Of a DNA stretch of 33,429 bases, positions 9,571 to 19,956 are shown in pieces (positions within the stretch are counted from its first letter, which is position 1; the number at the start of each line of letters is the position of its first letter). A model generated the notes under the pieces. It did no database searches. It was given only the letters and a program-made list of their open reading frames with translations, and had not been told where the DNA came from. Source of the DNA: a virus; the IMG/VR virus record IMGVR_UViG_3300027801_000087, positions 1-33,429 of that record. The stretch is one strand, 5' to 3'. The position numbers and the translations under genes are program-made.

Positions 9571-9947
9571 TATGCCAACTCCATTCTAAAGGTAAAACTA
9601 ATAGTTTCACTTGCGGCGAGTGGGCCAATAGGCTTAAAATTAACTCTACTTAACATAGTACCTGCATGGTTAAACAGGCCAATTTCCGATATTACATTAG
9701 ATGCTAATTCTGCACCTGTTAAGGTTATGTCGTAAATTAATGTCTTACCTACTCTTGTTGGTGACACCTCCTTCTTATATGTAGAATCTCCAATGGCGAC
9801 ACCGCTAGTTGATGTTAATATGCTTCTATCTAAAGTAGTCTGAGATGTAGAAGTATTATCTCCCCCGTCACCAATATCAATATATTTAAATTGGTTAGCG
9901 GCTATTGCTAAATCTAATAATGCTTTTTTCCCTGCGTCTACTATCAT
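9570..9947 (-). CDS. Tail-collar-like fibre connector protein
   Basis: This 125-residue protein sits between the hub and the giant fibre. Its pattern (IVDAGKKALLDLAIA at the N-terminus, KYIDIGDGGDN near residue 30, NVISEIGLFNHAGTMLSRVNF near residue 90, ending FRMELA) is that of small phage proteins related to the N-terminal part of tail-collar fibres, which attach fibres to the baseplate or tail tip. The C-terminal strand FTFRMELA resembles the end of the downstream fibre (VTFRFELS), suggesting a shared beta-sandwich ending. The start ATG (9947) has GGGG upstream and begins 3 bases after the hub stop. The role as an adaptor is inferred from family resemblance and position. Confidence 0.6.
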   Translation of the reverse strand: MIVDAGKKALLDLAIAANQFKYIDIGDGGDNTSTSQTTLDRSILTSTSGVAIGDSTYKKEVSPTRVGKTLIYDITLTGAELASNVISEIGLFNHAGTMLSRVNFKPIGPLAASETISFTFRMELA

Positions 9948-9949
9948 AA

Positions 9950-12900
9950 CTATACCCCTGATGATGTCCCTGATGATTGTGTGCCGTAACTAATGTTAGA
10001 AGAATACCCAATAGGTACACCATAACCCATACTGTTACCGATGCTTGAAGTTATTATATATGTTAACGATTGTTCTCTAATTGTAATTACATCTCTAATA
10101 AATTGAGTTCTTAATTCTACGGTACTGTTTGATGTAAATAGATTTGTGAATCCATCATCTTGACTTGAGTGTAGTTCTGTTAACCTTTCTGCTATTGTTT
10201 TACTAAAAGTGCCTACTGTTATATTGGCTATTTTGGCCATTGCATCTTCTATCTCAAATACAATATAATCATCAGCAGGTATGTTATGGTTAGGGAAATC
10301 TAATGAAATTAAATCTCCTGGCCTCATGGTTTCATACCCTTTTCTTTGCATTTTTAACGTGATTTTCTTTGCCGGTGTGTTATGTAGTTCTAATATCTGC
10401 TCGGCCTTAACTTTTGCTTCTTTAACATCCTTTATATTTGAATCTATATGCTTCAATGTAATTGTGTTATCAGCATAGGGGTCTTCTATACTAGCCTTAA
10501 CGTTGTCCCCTATAACTATTACTTTTGTTGCAGTATCAAAAAGGCTCTCATTATTTTCTACGGAGATTAAATTAGCCCCTGTATTATACTTTAAAGAAAA
10601 CTTACGCTTTGTACTGTAATTATCTATATCCTGTAAATCAATTTTGTTATTATTAAAGGTGTACTCTAAACCTGCTTTAGCGGCTAAGAAATTAAGGCTT
10701 TTAAATACCGTACTTTCATTAAAATTAGTAGTTAAAACGAATGGTTTCTTTGTATATAATGTTAATTCATCATATGTAGAAGGGGTATGATATAAATCAT
10801 ATGTTCCATCTCCATCCATATCTTTGATTGTTATTATTTTACTGCTTATACTTGCTATCTGCCCTATGAAATTAGCATCCTGTGTATAAATAAAATCATT
10901 ATTTACCAGTCCCTTAGCATTATCAACTAAAGTTATTTCTGAACCGCTAACTGACTCTACAATATTTCCAGTATATGTTACATTTTTATCTTTTAAATCA
11001 ATGTCTACATCATTTTCCTCTAATATTTCTTCTATCGCAGTAGTTGCATCTGTACCAAATGACACACTTACTCCTAAATGTAATTTAGTTGGTGTATTTG
11101 TTATCTGTGACGGTGATGTAATAGTAAATACTTCACCAAAAGAAACCATACCTATACCATTTAAACTACCATCATAATTAAATCTAATTTTACTATCGCC
11201 TGATAATCCTAAGTCAACGTTCAAAGATTTTCTTTCACTATTTTTACCATCAGTAACATAACAATCATATGTTTTTCCATGAGTAAACAATGTTTCTACG
11301 CTAGATACATCTCTTCTTTCTACATAATTATTAGCAGTATCTATATCAGCAAGTAAGTGCATTGAATATACACCCTCGCTATATTCATTACCTATACCTG
11401 CACCACCTGTTAATAGATTAGAAGTATCTTTGTTATACTGCAATCCTGTATCATACATTTTATTAATATCAAAATATTCAGGTGTATCTTTAAATGTAGT
11501 ATCTGCTACTCTCATTAATCTAAAAGTAGCACCATGAGCACTAATAGTTAATGCTTTATCTAACACAATAGAATGTTGTGTTCTAGTTACACTATTAGCA
11601 CTTACAGCAGACACAGAGTGAGATGATATTTTACCTATGTATACAGGTGTTCCCTCACTGTCTGTACTACGTAAAACAACCTTTGCACTTTGAATATGAG
11701 AAGGCGGTGTACTGATTAAGTCTGTTGCTAATGAATCTGTTGTATCTGTTACAGAAGTATAATCTCTAATAAGCCCAGTTAAAATATTTCCAGTCTTTCC
11801 TGAGTATGATATAATCTCATCTGAAACAAATGTACCTCTCGAATGAGTAAAAGTACCATTAACAGAAATAATTCCCTTATTAGGGAATAGAGTACCATCA
11901 TATAAAGTCATACTGGTAGAAGTACTGGACATTGAACTAGCAAGGGTATTAGAAGCATTTATTGGTAAACTACCTTCATTTGTTTTATCAGACACTAAAT
12001 AATAACCTGTTAAATTATTTACAAATGCTAACCAGTTATGTATAGAGTTATCATTCATATGAAATGTTAACGTTGACCCTGATAACGTTGCTCCTTTAGA
12101 AGCAAGAGTATTACCAGTAACACCAAGAAGATTAATCTTAGGTTTTAAATACATTTGAGCATTAAATAATTCACCACTATTTACATCATTAGCCTGATGG
12201 TGACTTGTTCTACTTGCCGCTGTTCTACCTTCTTCATGGGCAAGTGGTCTTTGTATCGTTCTAGTCCCAACAAATGCTGCATTTTTACCTTTTCTTTTAA
12301 TCATTACATTTGGGCCATGTTGGTCTTGGTCATTTTCCGCAGTTGAAGGGTCAAACGCTGTATACTCAGTTAAAGAAGCCAAATCTAAAGGAGCACTTGA
12401 ATCGTCTAAATTGTATTCCATAGCATCAAAACTGTTTTGTATATCTCTAAAGAGAGCAGTGCAATTATCATATACATGCCCTGTACCCATAAGATACTTT
12501 CTTGGTTTATTTGTTTGCCCTGACACACTAGACGCAGAATCAAATGTTTCTTGTGCTAATGCAGACATAACTCTGGATATATGGTAATAAGGTGGAGCAG
12601 CAATAGTAGAACCACTAGTACTACTAGATTGGTCATGGAAGTTAGACCTCTGATATTCCCATTGTTCGGTATCATGCCATGCAGATATAGCATAGTTTTT
12701 CTTATTTGTAGAGTTTTTATTTCTATCTACTCTTGATATTAAAGGCATTAATACATTTTGAGGGTCAAATGCTCCTGAAAGTATATTATAATCAAAATAA
12801 TCTTTATCTATTGGTTCTCTAGCAAGATATACGTTAGTCATTTTTATGGAGTCTTCTGCTAATGAGTCTATACCATTTCCTGTATCTGAATAAAGATTGA

Positions 12901-15900
12901 ATGGCATTAATCCAGGCCAACGATGGTTTAGAATTGGAATGTTATTAGGTGCACCTAGACTCAAGGTGTTTGATAAAGTAGTTGTAGATTCTTGTCGCAA
13001 TACATATAGAGGCATATTAGCACTAGACTCTGCCAATAGCAACCAGTCACCAGATGGTGATATGGGTGATGAGCCATATGTAGATACATTAGATGTTCCT
13101 TTGTATATTGCTATTATGTTTCCACTTGCAGCATTATACAGTATATCATTAGGAACAAATGTAACTGTTTGTCTATTAGAGGTAGATGGTGTATTAGTGT
13201 CTGTCTTAAAGAATAACTCTCCTTCATTATAATCTGTATCTACATATGTAATTGCAGCACCATTCCCTGTGGTTGGTTGAATTGGTTCACTAAATCTCCA
13301 ATATTGAAAATTAGGTAACGTAGGTATCTTAGATGTTTTAGGCATATTTTCTGCGTCTACTGGATTAAAATGCCAATCATATGTTGCTTCTACTAATCTC
13401 ATTACACCCCATCTTTTTATTGCATTACTTGTTATAGAAGAAGCATTTATTTTAGCAGTTTGAAAGTTACTATCTTTAGATAATACTTCTTTTGTATCGC
13501 CTGTATAATTAGTATGGGTTACTGTGTTACCCGTTGTTTCTGGCGTTTCCAGTAACATACCATATGACGAGAATGATTTGGCACTGTAACCAATATGATT
13601 ATGTCTTAATTTAGATTCAGGATATATATCCCCAATTGCCATTAATTCATAGTTTTTTACCTTGGGGTCTATGTTTATTAATTTAACACTACCATTAGTG
13701 TGTACAGAAGTAGGGCCGTCACCTGCTAACATAGATGGTGTTAATTTTAAATTGCCAGCATTTGTATGGCTAGAACCACCACTCATATCACCACCTGCAT
13801 ATACTAAACTATCAACAGTAAGACCATTAATGAATTGTCTTGGTGGTGTTATCTCAGAATTATCTGATAGTTTAAATGGGTAGTTTGAGATATTATCTTT
13901 GTAAAACTGTGAGTAGTTAGCATCTATAATGTTACTGCCTTCTATAGGCTGTGTTCCTTTAGTTAACAAAAGGTCTAACTCTGCTGTGGTATATGATGAG
14001 CCATCATACCCTTTGATACTATATGCTGGAGAAGCAGCCATAATAGGTAACGCATTTAATTCATTATAGATAGAACGATGTGAGTCATTTATGTTAACTT
14101 TAGACAGTGTACCTGATGTAAACTTTTGTAAATCTTGATATCTAAATGTTAAATCGTGGGTATAATTAGCACCAGTATGTTCATAATTTAACCTGTGTAT
14201 AAATCCTCCATTTGGGATATTCCTATTTAAAAAATATAAATATGCGTCATTCTCTTGACTGAACCTAGTATCGCTAGGGTTTTTCTCTATGCTTGCTAAT
14301 ACAACTGGGAAGTTAGGAGCAACTGTCAACGTGGTGTCTGAACCTGACTGTTCAGTTATATCTAAAATACTATAATAATTATGTGAAGAAGGAATCATTT
14401 TATTTATTTCTGTTACTATGGGAGTACTTTCATCTCCTATCTTAAATGCAAACTTAGAATCATTGTTTTTAATTCCTTTAACTTCAGTTACATCAAACCC
14501 TAATGATTTATTTTCATGGTAATTACCATTAGAAGAAGAATAGGAAAGGTTCTTTGTTGATTGGCTTCTATCAGCAGCATACGTTAATTCATCCCCATCA
14601 ATAAATACCATTCCTTTATCTCCAGCAGATATTAAATCTGTCGGATTAGACGAAGCAGTAGGGTTTACACTTAATGCTTTAAATCCAGTTAGCATAAATT
14701 TGTTTGTAGTGTCGTTACTAAGACTAACTGCCTTTATATTTCCAGGTGTAGATAGGTAAATAAGTGAGTTATCCATCATTGTTACTGTGTTTCCAGATAT
14801 ACTGTTTACCTCTCCTATTAATTCCATTGTTGCATATTTAAATAATAAATCATATTTCTTGAGACTACTAGCAGCAGCACTAGTAAATTGATTGCTTGTA
14901 GTTATTATATTTCCTGCTACTGCTATTGTTAATGTTTTAGTAAACATAGGCACTAGACTAGAATGAAGTACATCGCTAGTATATTTTAGATTTTTATTTA
15001 TAGTATTATTCAATAGTTTAGATAGTCTATCTCTACCTGATATTTTGTATGTTATCATACCTCCTTCGTTTCTAGGTTCAGTATTTTCGACTGTGCCATT
15101 GAATACTTCTTCGTCTATTGCAAAATTGCCAATTACATAGTTAATGAATGAAGGATTGTTCGTAGCAGATATAGAACTAGGAATATAAAATTGCTTATTA
15201 GGTTCTTTTAGTTGTATTTGGTTATTAATAGAATTACCATAATCAATAGGTATATCTAATCCAGCAAACTCTCCAGATAAAAAGATTAATTTGTTATCAT
15301 TCAATGTAGACTTTTCTTTTGATATAGTATTTCCATTGATGGTTAGTCTTTTGAATGTATTACTAACATAATGGGCTTCAGTATCAATAGGTAAATCCCC
15401 AACAAGTGCACCATTCCAATTATTAATATAGATAGTGCTTGCTGTAAATGTAGAAATAGATGACATATCAGAATAAATTAACTCTCTATCTCCTTTAGAT
15501 TTATTTACTGTTAATGTCTGGTTCTTATTAGTTACACTAGGGTTAGCGATAGCGGATACCATATATGATACATCTTTAACTATAAGTGCATCTCCTACTT
15601 TAATAAAATCATCATCTCTACAATCAAAGTTTTCTCTTATTTGATTTAATGTGATTTTGTATCCTCCTACACTACTACTTGTTGCTGTATATGGTAATTT
15701 ATATAATCCAATTATACCTGTCTTTAATGGGTTTCTAATAATTAATGGCATATTTTTCTTAAGTTTTAAGAACTGAACACCGGCTTGGTCAAAAGTAGTT
15801 ACTTCAGCAAGTTGAGTCGCCTTATTTCTAGGGTAGTTAACCACGGTATTTATTATAGAAGTAACTCCATTGTTCTTTAAATTAGAAGATTGGTAATGCA

Positions 15901-17284
15901 TGTATTTTATCGGGCCTGTTAAGTTAGCATGAACATGAGTGTAATTAACATTATTACTATAATTAGCATGATTAGAGTTTCTATCATGTGCATTTCTTAA
16001 CAGGTTAGGAAATGCTAATTTCCAACTGATAGGGTCAAAAGCACTAGCAGAATCAGTCTCATAATTTGTTTCTGCTTTATCCTTTACTTTCTGGTTATCT
16101 ACTATTACCGCATCTAATCCTTTTGACCCAATATCATTAATTATAGTCCCGTATTCAGGTTCAGTTAAGAACACACTTTGGCATACTGTTCTCCCGTAAT
16201 ATATAGTTGCAGCAGACTGTCCTCCTGTAACATCAGTAGCAGTAGGAATGTCATATTTTACATCGTCTAATGTAGGAGTACTATTATGATAGGTAACTAA
16301 ATTTCCTAGATTCTTTTTTACCCCTCCTATATCGGCCCACACAGTGTGACCATGAAATACATTTGAGTTTAAATAAGTGGTATTAATCGTGTTAGTGTGA
16401 TAAGTACCGGCACTATTATTCAACGCAATACCTCCAAATGAAGTCCAATTCTTAAAGAATCTACAACTGGTTAATTGATACTTTGTACTGTAATCTAAGT
16501 GTGTTTTTTTGGTTAATCTATCTTCATAAAAGTACCATGTAGGTCTACTTACTTCATTACTAACATCATATTTATCGGATAGAATAGAATTGGAAGCAGT
16601 ACTATTACCTCTAACTCCATATGATACAGCCACTACACTGGTGTTTGTTTTTAATGGGCCTTGATATATCTCATATGATGTTCCGTTAGGAACTGGTGAA
16701 GGATATCTAGGCTCAAACTCTATCCCATCTCCATAATTATCAAATTGAATAATATCTTTAATTTTAGCAAAGTGTGGTCTTATACTAACAACACCATCAT
16801 TACCTGTAACTTCTGGATTTATTAAAACAAAGTAATCCCTCTCGTTTATATCCATGTTTAATCCAGAACTTCCTACTGCTAATACTCCTGTTGATGCTGT
16901 TTTTAACCTTAATCTATTAGACTTAGTTGCTTGTAAGTTTGAAGCATGTTTACTTATGTGGTTTACATCAGTTACTGTATCTGAATAACCTGCGGGATGT
17001 ATTCTATTGACTAGACCTGTATCTAAATTACCGCTAATCATAGGTTCAACATTAGTGTTTACATCATATGGTGATTTTCTAATTTCATAAAAGTTAGCAG
17101 AAACCCCACCTATACCTGCGGTATCACCCGAAGATGGTATACCTGGGTTTTTAATTATAGGGTTTACAGAAGTTTCATAAAAAGCAATGTTAGGATATGG
17201 CGCATCTCTATTTGCATATGTATGATTCAAAGTTTGTGATTGGGTTTTACCTGCATTTAAAACATAGTAATAGTTTTCTGCCAT
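9950..17284 (-). CDS. Giant tail hub / tail-tip protein (2444 residues)
   Basis: Two separated regions look like parts of a tail hub (Tal or gp27-type) protein. Around residues 720-760 is F.G.VENTEPRNEGGMITYKISGRDRLSKLL, the usual 'isGrDr...LL' segment. Near residues 2190-2350 come LNFLAAKAGLEYTFNNNKIDL, then a beta region with SLFDTATKVIVIG and MRPGDLISLDFP, which resembles the end of hub proteins. Between them lie some 1400 residues of unrelated Asn/Ser/Thr-rich sequence, and before them ~650 residues of unknown nature. No lysozyme or peptidase active site is obvious. It begins on a TAATG overlap with the LamG gene and has GGTGAT upstream. The hub call is moderate; the insertion reading is inference. 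Confidence 0.6.
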   Translation of the reverse strand: MAENYYYVLNAGKTQSQTLNHTYANRDAPYPNIAFYETSVNPIIKNPGIPSSGDTAGIGGVSANFYEIRKSPYDVNTNVEPMISGNLDTGLVNRIHPAGYSDTVTDVNHISKHASNLQATKSNRLRLKTASTGVLAVGSSGLNMDINERDYFVLINPEVTGNDGVVSIRPHFAKIKDIIQFDNYGDGIEFEPRYPSPVPNGTSYEIYQGPLKTNTSVVAVSYGVRGNSTASNSILSDKYDVSNEVSRPTWYFYEDRLTKKTHLDYSTKYQLTSCRFFKNWTSFGGIALNNSAGTYHTNTINTTYLNSNVFHGHTVWADIGGVKKNLGNLVTYHNSTPTLDDVKYDIPTATDVTGGQSAATIYYGRTVCQSVFLTEPEYGTIINDIGSKGLDAVIVDNQKVKDKAETNYETDSASAFDPISWKLAFPNLLRNAHDRNSNHANYSNNVNYTHVHANLTGPIKYMHYQSSNLKNNGVTSIINTVVNYPRNKATQLAEVTTFDQAGVQFLKLKKNMPLIIRNPLKTGIIGLYKLPYTATSSSVGGYKITLNQIRENFDCRDDDFIKVGDALIVKDVSYMVSAIANPSVTNKNQTLTVNKSKGDRELIYSDMSSISTFTASTIYINNWNGALVGDLPIDTEAHYVSNTFKRLTINGNTISKEKSTLNDNKLIFLSGEFAGLDIPIDYGNSINNQIQLKEPNKQFYIPSSISATNNPSFINYVIGNFAIDEEVFNGTVENTEPRNEGGMITYKISGRDRLSKLLNNTINKNLKYTSDVLHSSLVPMFTKTLTIAVAGNIITTSNQFTSAAASSLKKYDLLFKYATMELIGEVNSISGNTVTMMDNSLIYLSTPGNIKAVSLSNDTTNKFMLTGFKALSVNPTASSNPTDLISAGDKGMVFIDGDELTYAADRSQSTKNLSYSSSNGNYHENKSLGFDVTEVKGIKNNDSKFAFKIGDESTPIVTEINKMIPSSHNYYSILDITEQSGSDTTLTVAPNFPVVLASIEKNPSDTRFSQENDAYLYFLNRNIPNGGFIHRLNYEHTGANYTHDLTFRYQDLQKFTSGTLSKVNINDSHRSIYNELNALPIMAASPAYSIKGYDGSSYTTAELDLLLTKGTQPIEGSNIIDANYSQFYKDNISNYPFKLSDNSEITPPRQFINGLTVDSLVYAGGDMSGGSSHTNAGNLKLTPSMLAGDGPTSVHTNGSVKLINIDPKVKNYELMAIGDIYPESKLRHNHIGYSAKSFSSYGMLLETPETTGNTVTHTNYTGDTKEVLSKDSNFQTAKINASSITSNAIKRWGVMRLVEATYDWHFNPVDAENMPKTSKIPTLPNFQYWRFSEPIQPTTGNGAAITYVDTDYNEGELFFKTDTNTPSTSNRQTVTFVPNDILYNAASGNIIAIYKGTSNVSTYGSSPISPSGDWLLLAESSANMPLYVLRQESTTTLSNTLSLGAPNNIPILNHRWPGLMPFNLYSDTGNGIDSLAEDSIKMTNVYLAREPIDKDYFDYNILSGAFDPQNVLMPLISRVDRNKNSTNKKNYAISAWHDTEQWEYQRSNFHDQSSSTSGSTIAAPPYYHISRVMSALAQETFDSASSVSGQTNKPRKYLMGTGHVYDNCTALFRDIQNSFDAMEYNLDDSSAPLDLASLTEYTAFDPSTAENDQDQHGPNVMIKRKGKNAAFVGTRTIQRPLAHEEGRTAASRTSHHQANDVNSGELFNAQMYLKPKINLLGVTGNTLASKGATLSGSTLTFHMNDNSIHNWLAFVNNLTGYYLVSDKTNEGSLPINASNTLASSMSSTSTSMTLYDGTLFPNKGIISVNGTFTHSRGTFVSDEIISYSGKTGNILTGLIRDYTSVTDTTDSLATDLISTPPSHIQSAKVVLRSTDSEGTPVYIGKISSHSVSAVSANSVTRTQHSIVLDKALTISAHGATFRLMRVADTTFKDTPEYFDINKMYDTGLQYNKDTSNLLTGGAGIGNEYSEGVYSMHLLADIDTANNYVERRDVSSVETLFTHGKTYDCYVTDGKNSERKSLNVDLGLSGDSKIRFNYDGSLNGIGMVSFGEVFTITSPSQITNTPTKLHLGVSVSFGTDATTAIEEILEENDVDIDLKDKNVTYTGNIVESVSGSEITLVDNAKGLVNNDFIYTQDANFIGQIASISSKIITIKDMDGDGTYDLYHTPSTYDELTLYTKKPFVLTTNFNESTVFKSLNFLAAKAGLEYTFNNNKIDLQDIDNYSTKRKFSLKYNTGANLISVENNESLFDTATKVIVIGDNVKASIEDPYADNTITLKHIDSNIKDVKEAKVKAEQILELHNTPAKKITLKMQRKGYETMRPGDLISLDFPNHNIPADDYIVFEIEDAMAKIANITVGTFSKTIAERLTELHSSQDDGFTNLFTSNSTVELRTQFIRDVITIREQSLTYIITSSIGNSMGYGVPIGYSSNISYGTQSSGTSSGV

Positions 17285-19947
17285 TACTCATCACCAAACC
17301 TATAATAGAATATTATATCAGAATAACCAGGGCTTAAGGTAGCATAATTAATAGTCGGCTCTTGTCTTTTATACATTGCTATCTCATATAACTCACCCAT
17401 GAACTGAGTGTTCTTATTAGTTCCATCATTTCCTATATAACAATCAGATGGTGCAAATGAGAACCCATTACTAAACGTAATTTTACTAGATTTAACTAAT
17501 TTATTGTTAAGGAATATTCTAACATGTCCATTACTGCTTAATATACATGATACCTTAATCATAGATTCTAAATATAATGCTTCTCTTGGTTGAGAGGCAT
17601 AAACCGTACTTGTTACTGGGTTAACTGCTGTGCCTGTTAGTGTCATTACTGTACCAGTAGAAGATGCTACAGTACCAATAAGTTTACCATTAGAATTATA
17701 TAATTCTTCTTTTTCTCCTATTTGGGAAGTTTCACCCGCAGTCACAATAACATTATTTCCTCCTGTTGTAACCCATGATGTTACAGAAATATTACTTATT
17801 GAATTAGATATTGAATAGTTTGAACCAAAGCCTACTTGAACCTTTACTATATTATTACTCGATGGATTAGTTGCAGTAATAGTTCCATTATGTCCATTGA
17901 CACTATTAATAGCAGCAACTAAGTTGTTTGCTGTGATTGTTGTTGATGCCCCTATCTCAAAGAATACATATGTGTTATCTGTTGTAGCAGTACTTTCATT
18001 TATTGATGCTTTATATTTTTTTACTAATCCAACAGAATTTGCTAATGTTATTGCATTAGTTGGGTTAGCACTATTTACTCCTCCACTAAGACCACTTACT
18101 GAAACGTTACTTAATGGCCCTTCATTTGATATTGCTTTATCACCCGATGTACCTGCTGTGCCTTGAGTTAAAGGAATAGTAGTACCACTTTGAGAACCTG
18201 CCGTTATATCTAATGCAGTTACACTATTAAACGCAGTAATAAAATTATTAATGTATCCGCTTGGTTCATATACATAAGCAACAAAAGTATTCCCACCATA
18301 ACTAAAAGTAGATGCATTATTTATTCCTGATTTAGTCTGGTGAACAGGATGAAACTTAGTAACTACGTTATTACTATCTTGTACTTGTATATACTTACTA
18401 GGTTGAGATGCAGCCTCTCCGCCAGACCAATTACTAGTAGATAATACAGTAGACATGTTTGATGTGTTGGTTAATGTGTAAGAGGATACACCTGCTGAAT
18501 CATCCGTTAACGTCAAGACATCAGAAGAACCAACACTAGCAGTTATTCCTGTATTCCCATTCGTATGATTAATGGCTACTGCTAATTGTTGTAGAGTGGC
18601 ATTAGCATTAGCCCGTTTTTCAAAAACAATAATACTTACACCGCTTCTAGTAATCTGTTGCCCTGAAAAGTAATCACTAGAATTAGGATATGGATGATAC
18701 CTTCTAGTTCTCCCATTTTCAACTACTGTAATATAATTGTTAGTCACTACATTTTCTGCTGTTCCACCACTTATCTGTGTTCTAACAATACCTGAAGCCA
18801 TACCTGCACCAATAGTTAACACACCATTTGCACCTGTTCTATTCGGTGTTGTACCTGTAATTGCCGTAACAAATGTAGCAACAATTGCTGGAGGATTTAC
18901 CGATTCATCTAGTGGGTCTGCCCCTACTGTTACTGTACCTGACCAACCAGCATTATACGCATTAACACCAGCAACAAACTGTACCAAAGTGAGTTCAGCA
19001 GAAGCAGCGTTTCTATATGTTCGTGAATTTGCAGGCCAATAAAGTGTATTTAAAAATCCATTACTATCTACAACCCAAGTAGGAGATGAACCATCACCAG
19101 AAAACCATTTAGTTACTGTACTGTCTTGATTTGTTACTTGTATATATTCAGTAGAAGTAGTAGAAGCAGTAGCGATTGATGGATTAGCCCCAAATTTAAT
19201 TGCGCCTGTACCAACGGTAGGTAATGTATCTACTGAAAAATTGTTATTGTTTGCTGTTATTGTAGCAGTAGCAGATTGTGCAGGATAATAAGTTTCAGGA
19301 GCACCTGTCATTGTTATTGTTCCTGTTGCTGCAACTGACGTTATGTTAGTTTGTAGTGTGTTGCTCCCAATTGTAATAGTAGTGTGTGGTGAAACATTAG
19401 TTGCTGTGGATGATATCTTTCTTAATGTGGTAGCATCACCAGAATCATAATAACTATTTGCATCTGTATAACTAAATAATCTATTAGTTCCTGATATTAC
19501 TGTGTCTGTTTCTACAACAGCAGAACCATCTGCAAATGCAGCCACTATTTTATACTCAGCAGGTCTATTTATATTAGAACCGGCAGTATTTTGTAAGTAT
19601 AATGAGAACTTAGTATTATGAAATAACATCATCTTATGGGTTAGCCTGTTTGTATTAAAGTAATCATAACTTTGATAGTTATCAGGATTAGAAGCACCTA
19701 CTCCTAAACTCGGCACAGTTTTTATTGAGTCTAAAACGCCATAACTTGATGCAGTCTTACTACCATATCCATTAATATCATATGGTGTAATAATAGCCTC
19801 TATTGCAAACTCATCTAATCCCCAATGTCCCTGCCTATTAGTTAAAGCAGTAGTAGAAGTATTATAATCAAGATATTTCTGTTGAATGTGACCATCACAT
19901 AGCACTGGAAATACCAGTGATTTTGTATCTCCTACATATACTCCCAT
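17284..19947 (-). CDS. LamG/concanavalin-like tail protein interrupted by repeat modules
   Basis: This 887-residue protein ends in a clear LamG-like half: near residues 800-870 are HVRIFLNNKLVKSS, then CYIGNDGT..., then GELYEIAMYKR. The N-terminal 120 residues hold the expected early strands (LDEFAIEAIITPYDIN... and MMLFHNTKFSLYLQN). Between them are roughly 650 residues made of about four modules of a YIQV.(D/N)..VTKF type, each followed by a helix such as LVAAINSVNG and a beta stretch with T.T..S. So the jelly-roll appears split by insertions. LamG folds bind carbohydrates or proteins, so a surface-binding role at the tail tip is likely. The ATG at 19947 follows AAGTGATAGAC; a GTG three codons upstream is possible but lacks a good site. 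Confidence 0.65.
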   Translation of the reverse strand: MGVYVGDTKSLVFPVLCDGHIQQKYLDYNTSTTALTNRQGHWGLDEFAIEAIITPYDINGYGSKTASSYGVLDSIKTVPSLGVGASNPDNYQSYDYFNTNRLTHKMMLFHNTKFSLYLQNTAGSNINRPAEYKIVAAFADGSAVVETDTVISGTNRLFSYTDANSYYDSGDATTLRKISSTATNVSPHTTITIGSNTLQTNITSVAATGTITMTGAPETYYPAQSATATITANNNNFSVDTLPTVGTGAIKFGANPSIATASTTSTEYIQVTNQDSTVTKWFSGDGSSPTWVVDSNGFLNTLYWPANSRTYRNAASAELTLVQFVAGVNAYNAGWSGTVTVGADPLDESVNPPAIVATFVTAITGTTPNRTGANGVLTIGAGMASGIVRTQISGGTAENVVTNNYITVVENGRTRRYHPYPNSSDYFSGQQITRSGVSIIVFEKRANANATLQQLAVAINHTNGNTGITASVGSSDVLTLTDDSAGVSSYTLTNTSNMSTVLSTSNWSGGEAASQPSKYIQVQDSNNVVTKFHPVHQTKSGINNASTFSYGGNTFVAYVYEPSGYINNFITAFNSVTALDITAGSQSGTTIPLTQGTAGTSGDKAISNEGPLSNVSVSGLSGGVNSANPTNAITLANSVGLVKKYKASINESTATTDNTYVFFEIGASTTITANNLVAAINSVNGHNGTITATNPSSNNIVKVQVGFGSNYSISNSISNISVTSWVTTGGNNVIVTAGETSQIGEKEELYNSNGKLIGTVASSTGTVMTLTGTAVNPVTSTVYASQPREALYLESMIKVSCILSSNGHVRIFLNNKLVKSSKITFSNGFSFAPSDCYIGNDGTNKNTQFMGELYEIAMYKRQEPTINYATLSPGYSDIIFYYRFGDE

Positions 19948-19956
19948 GTCTATCAC

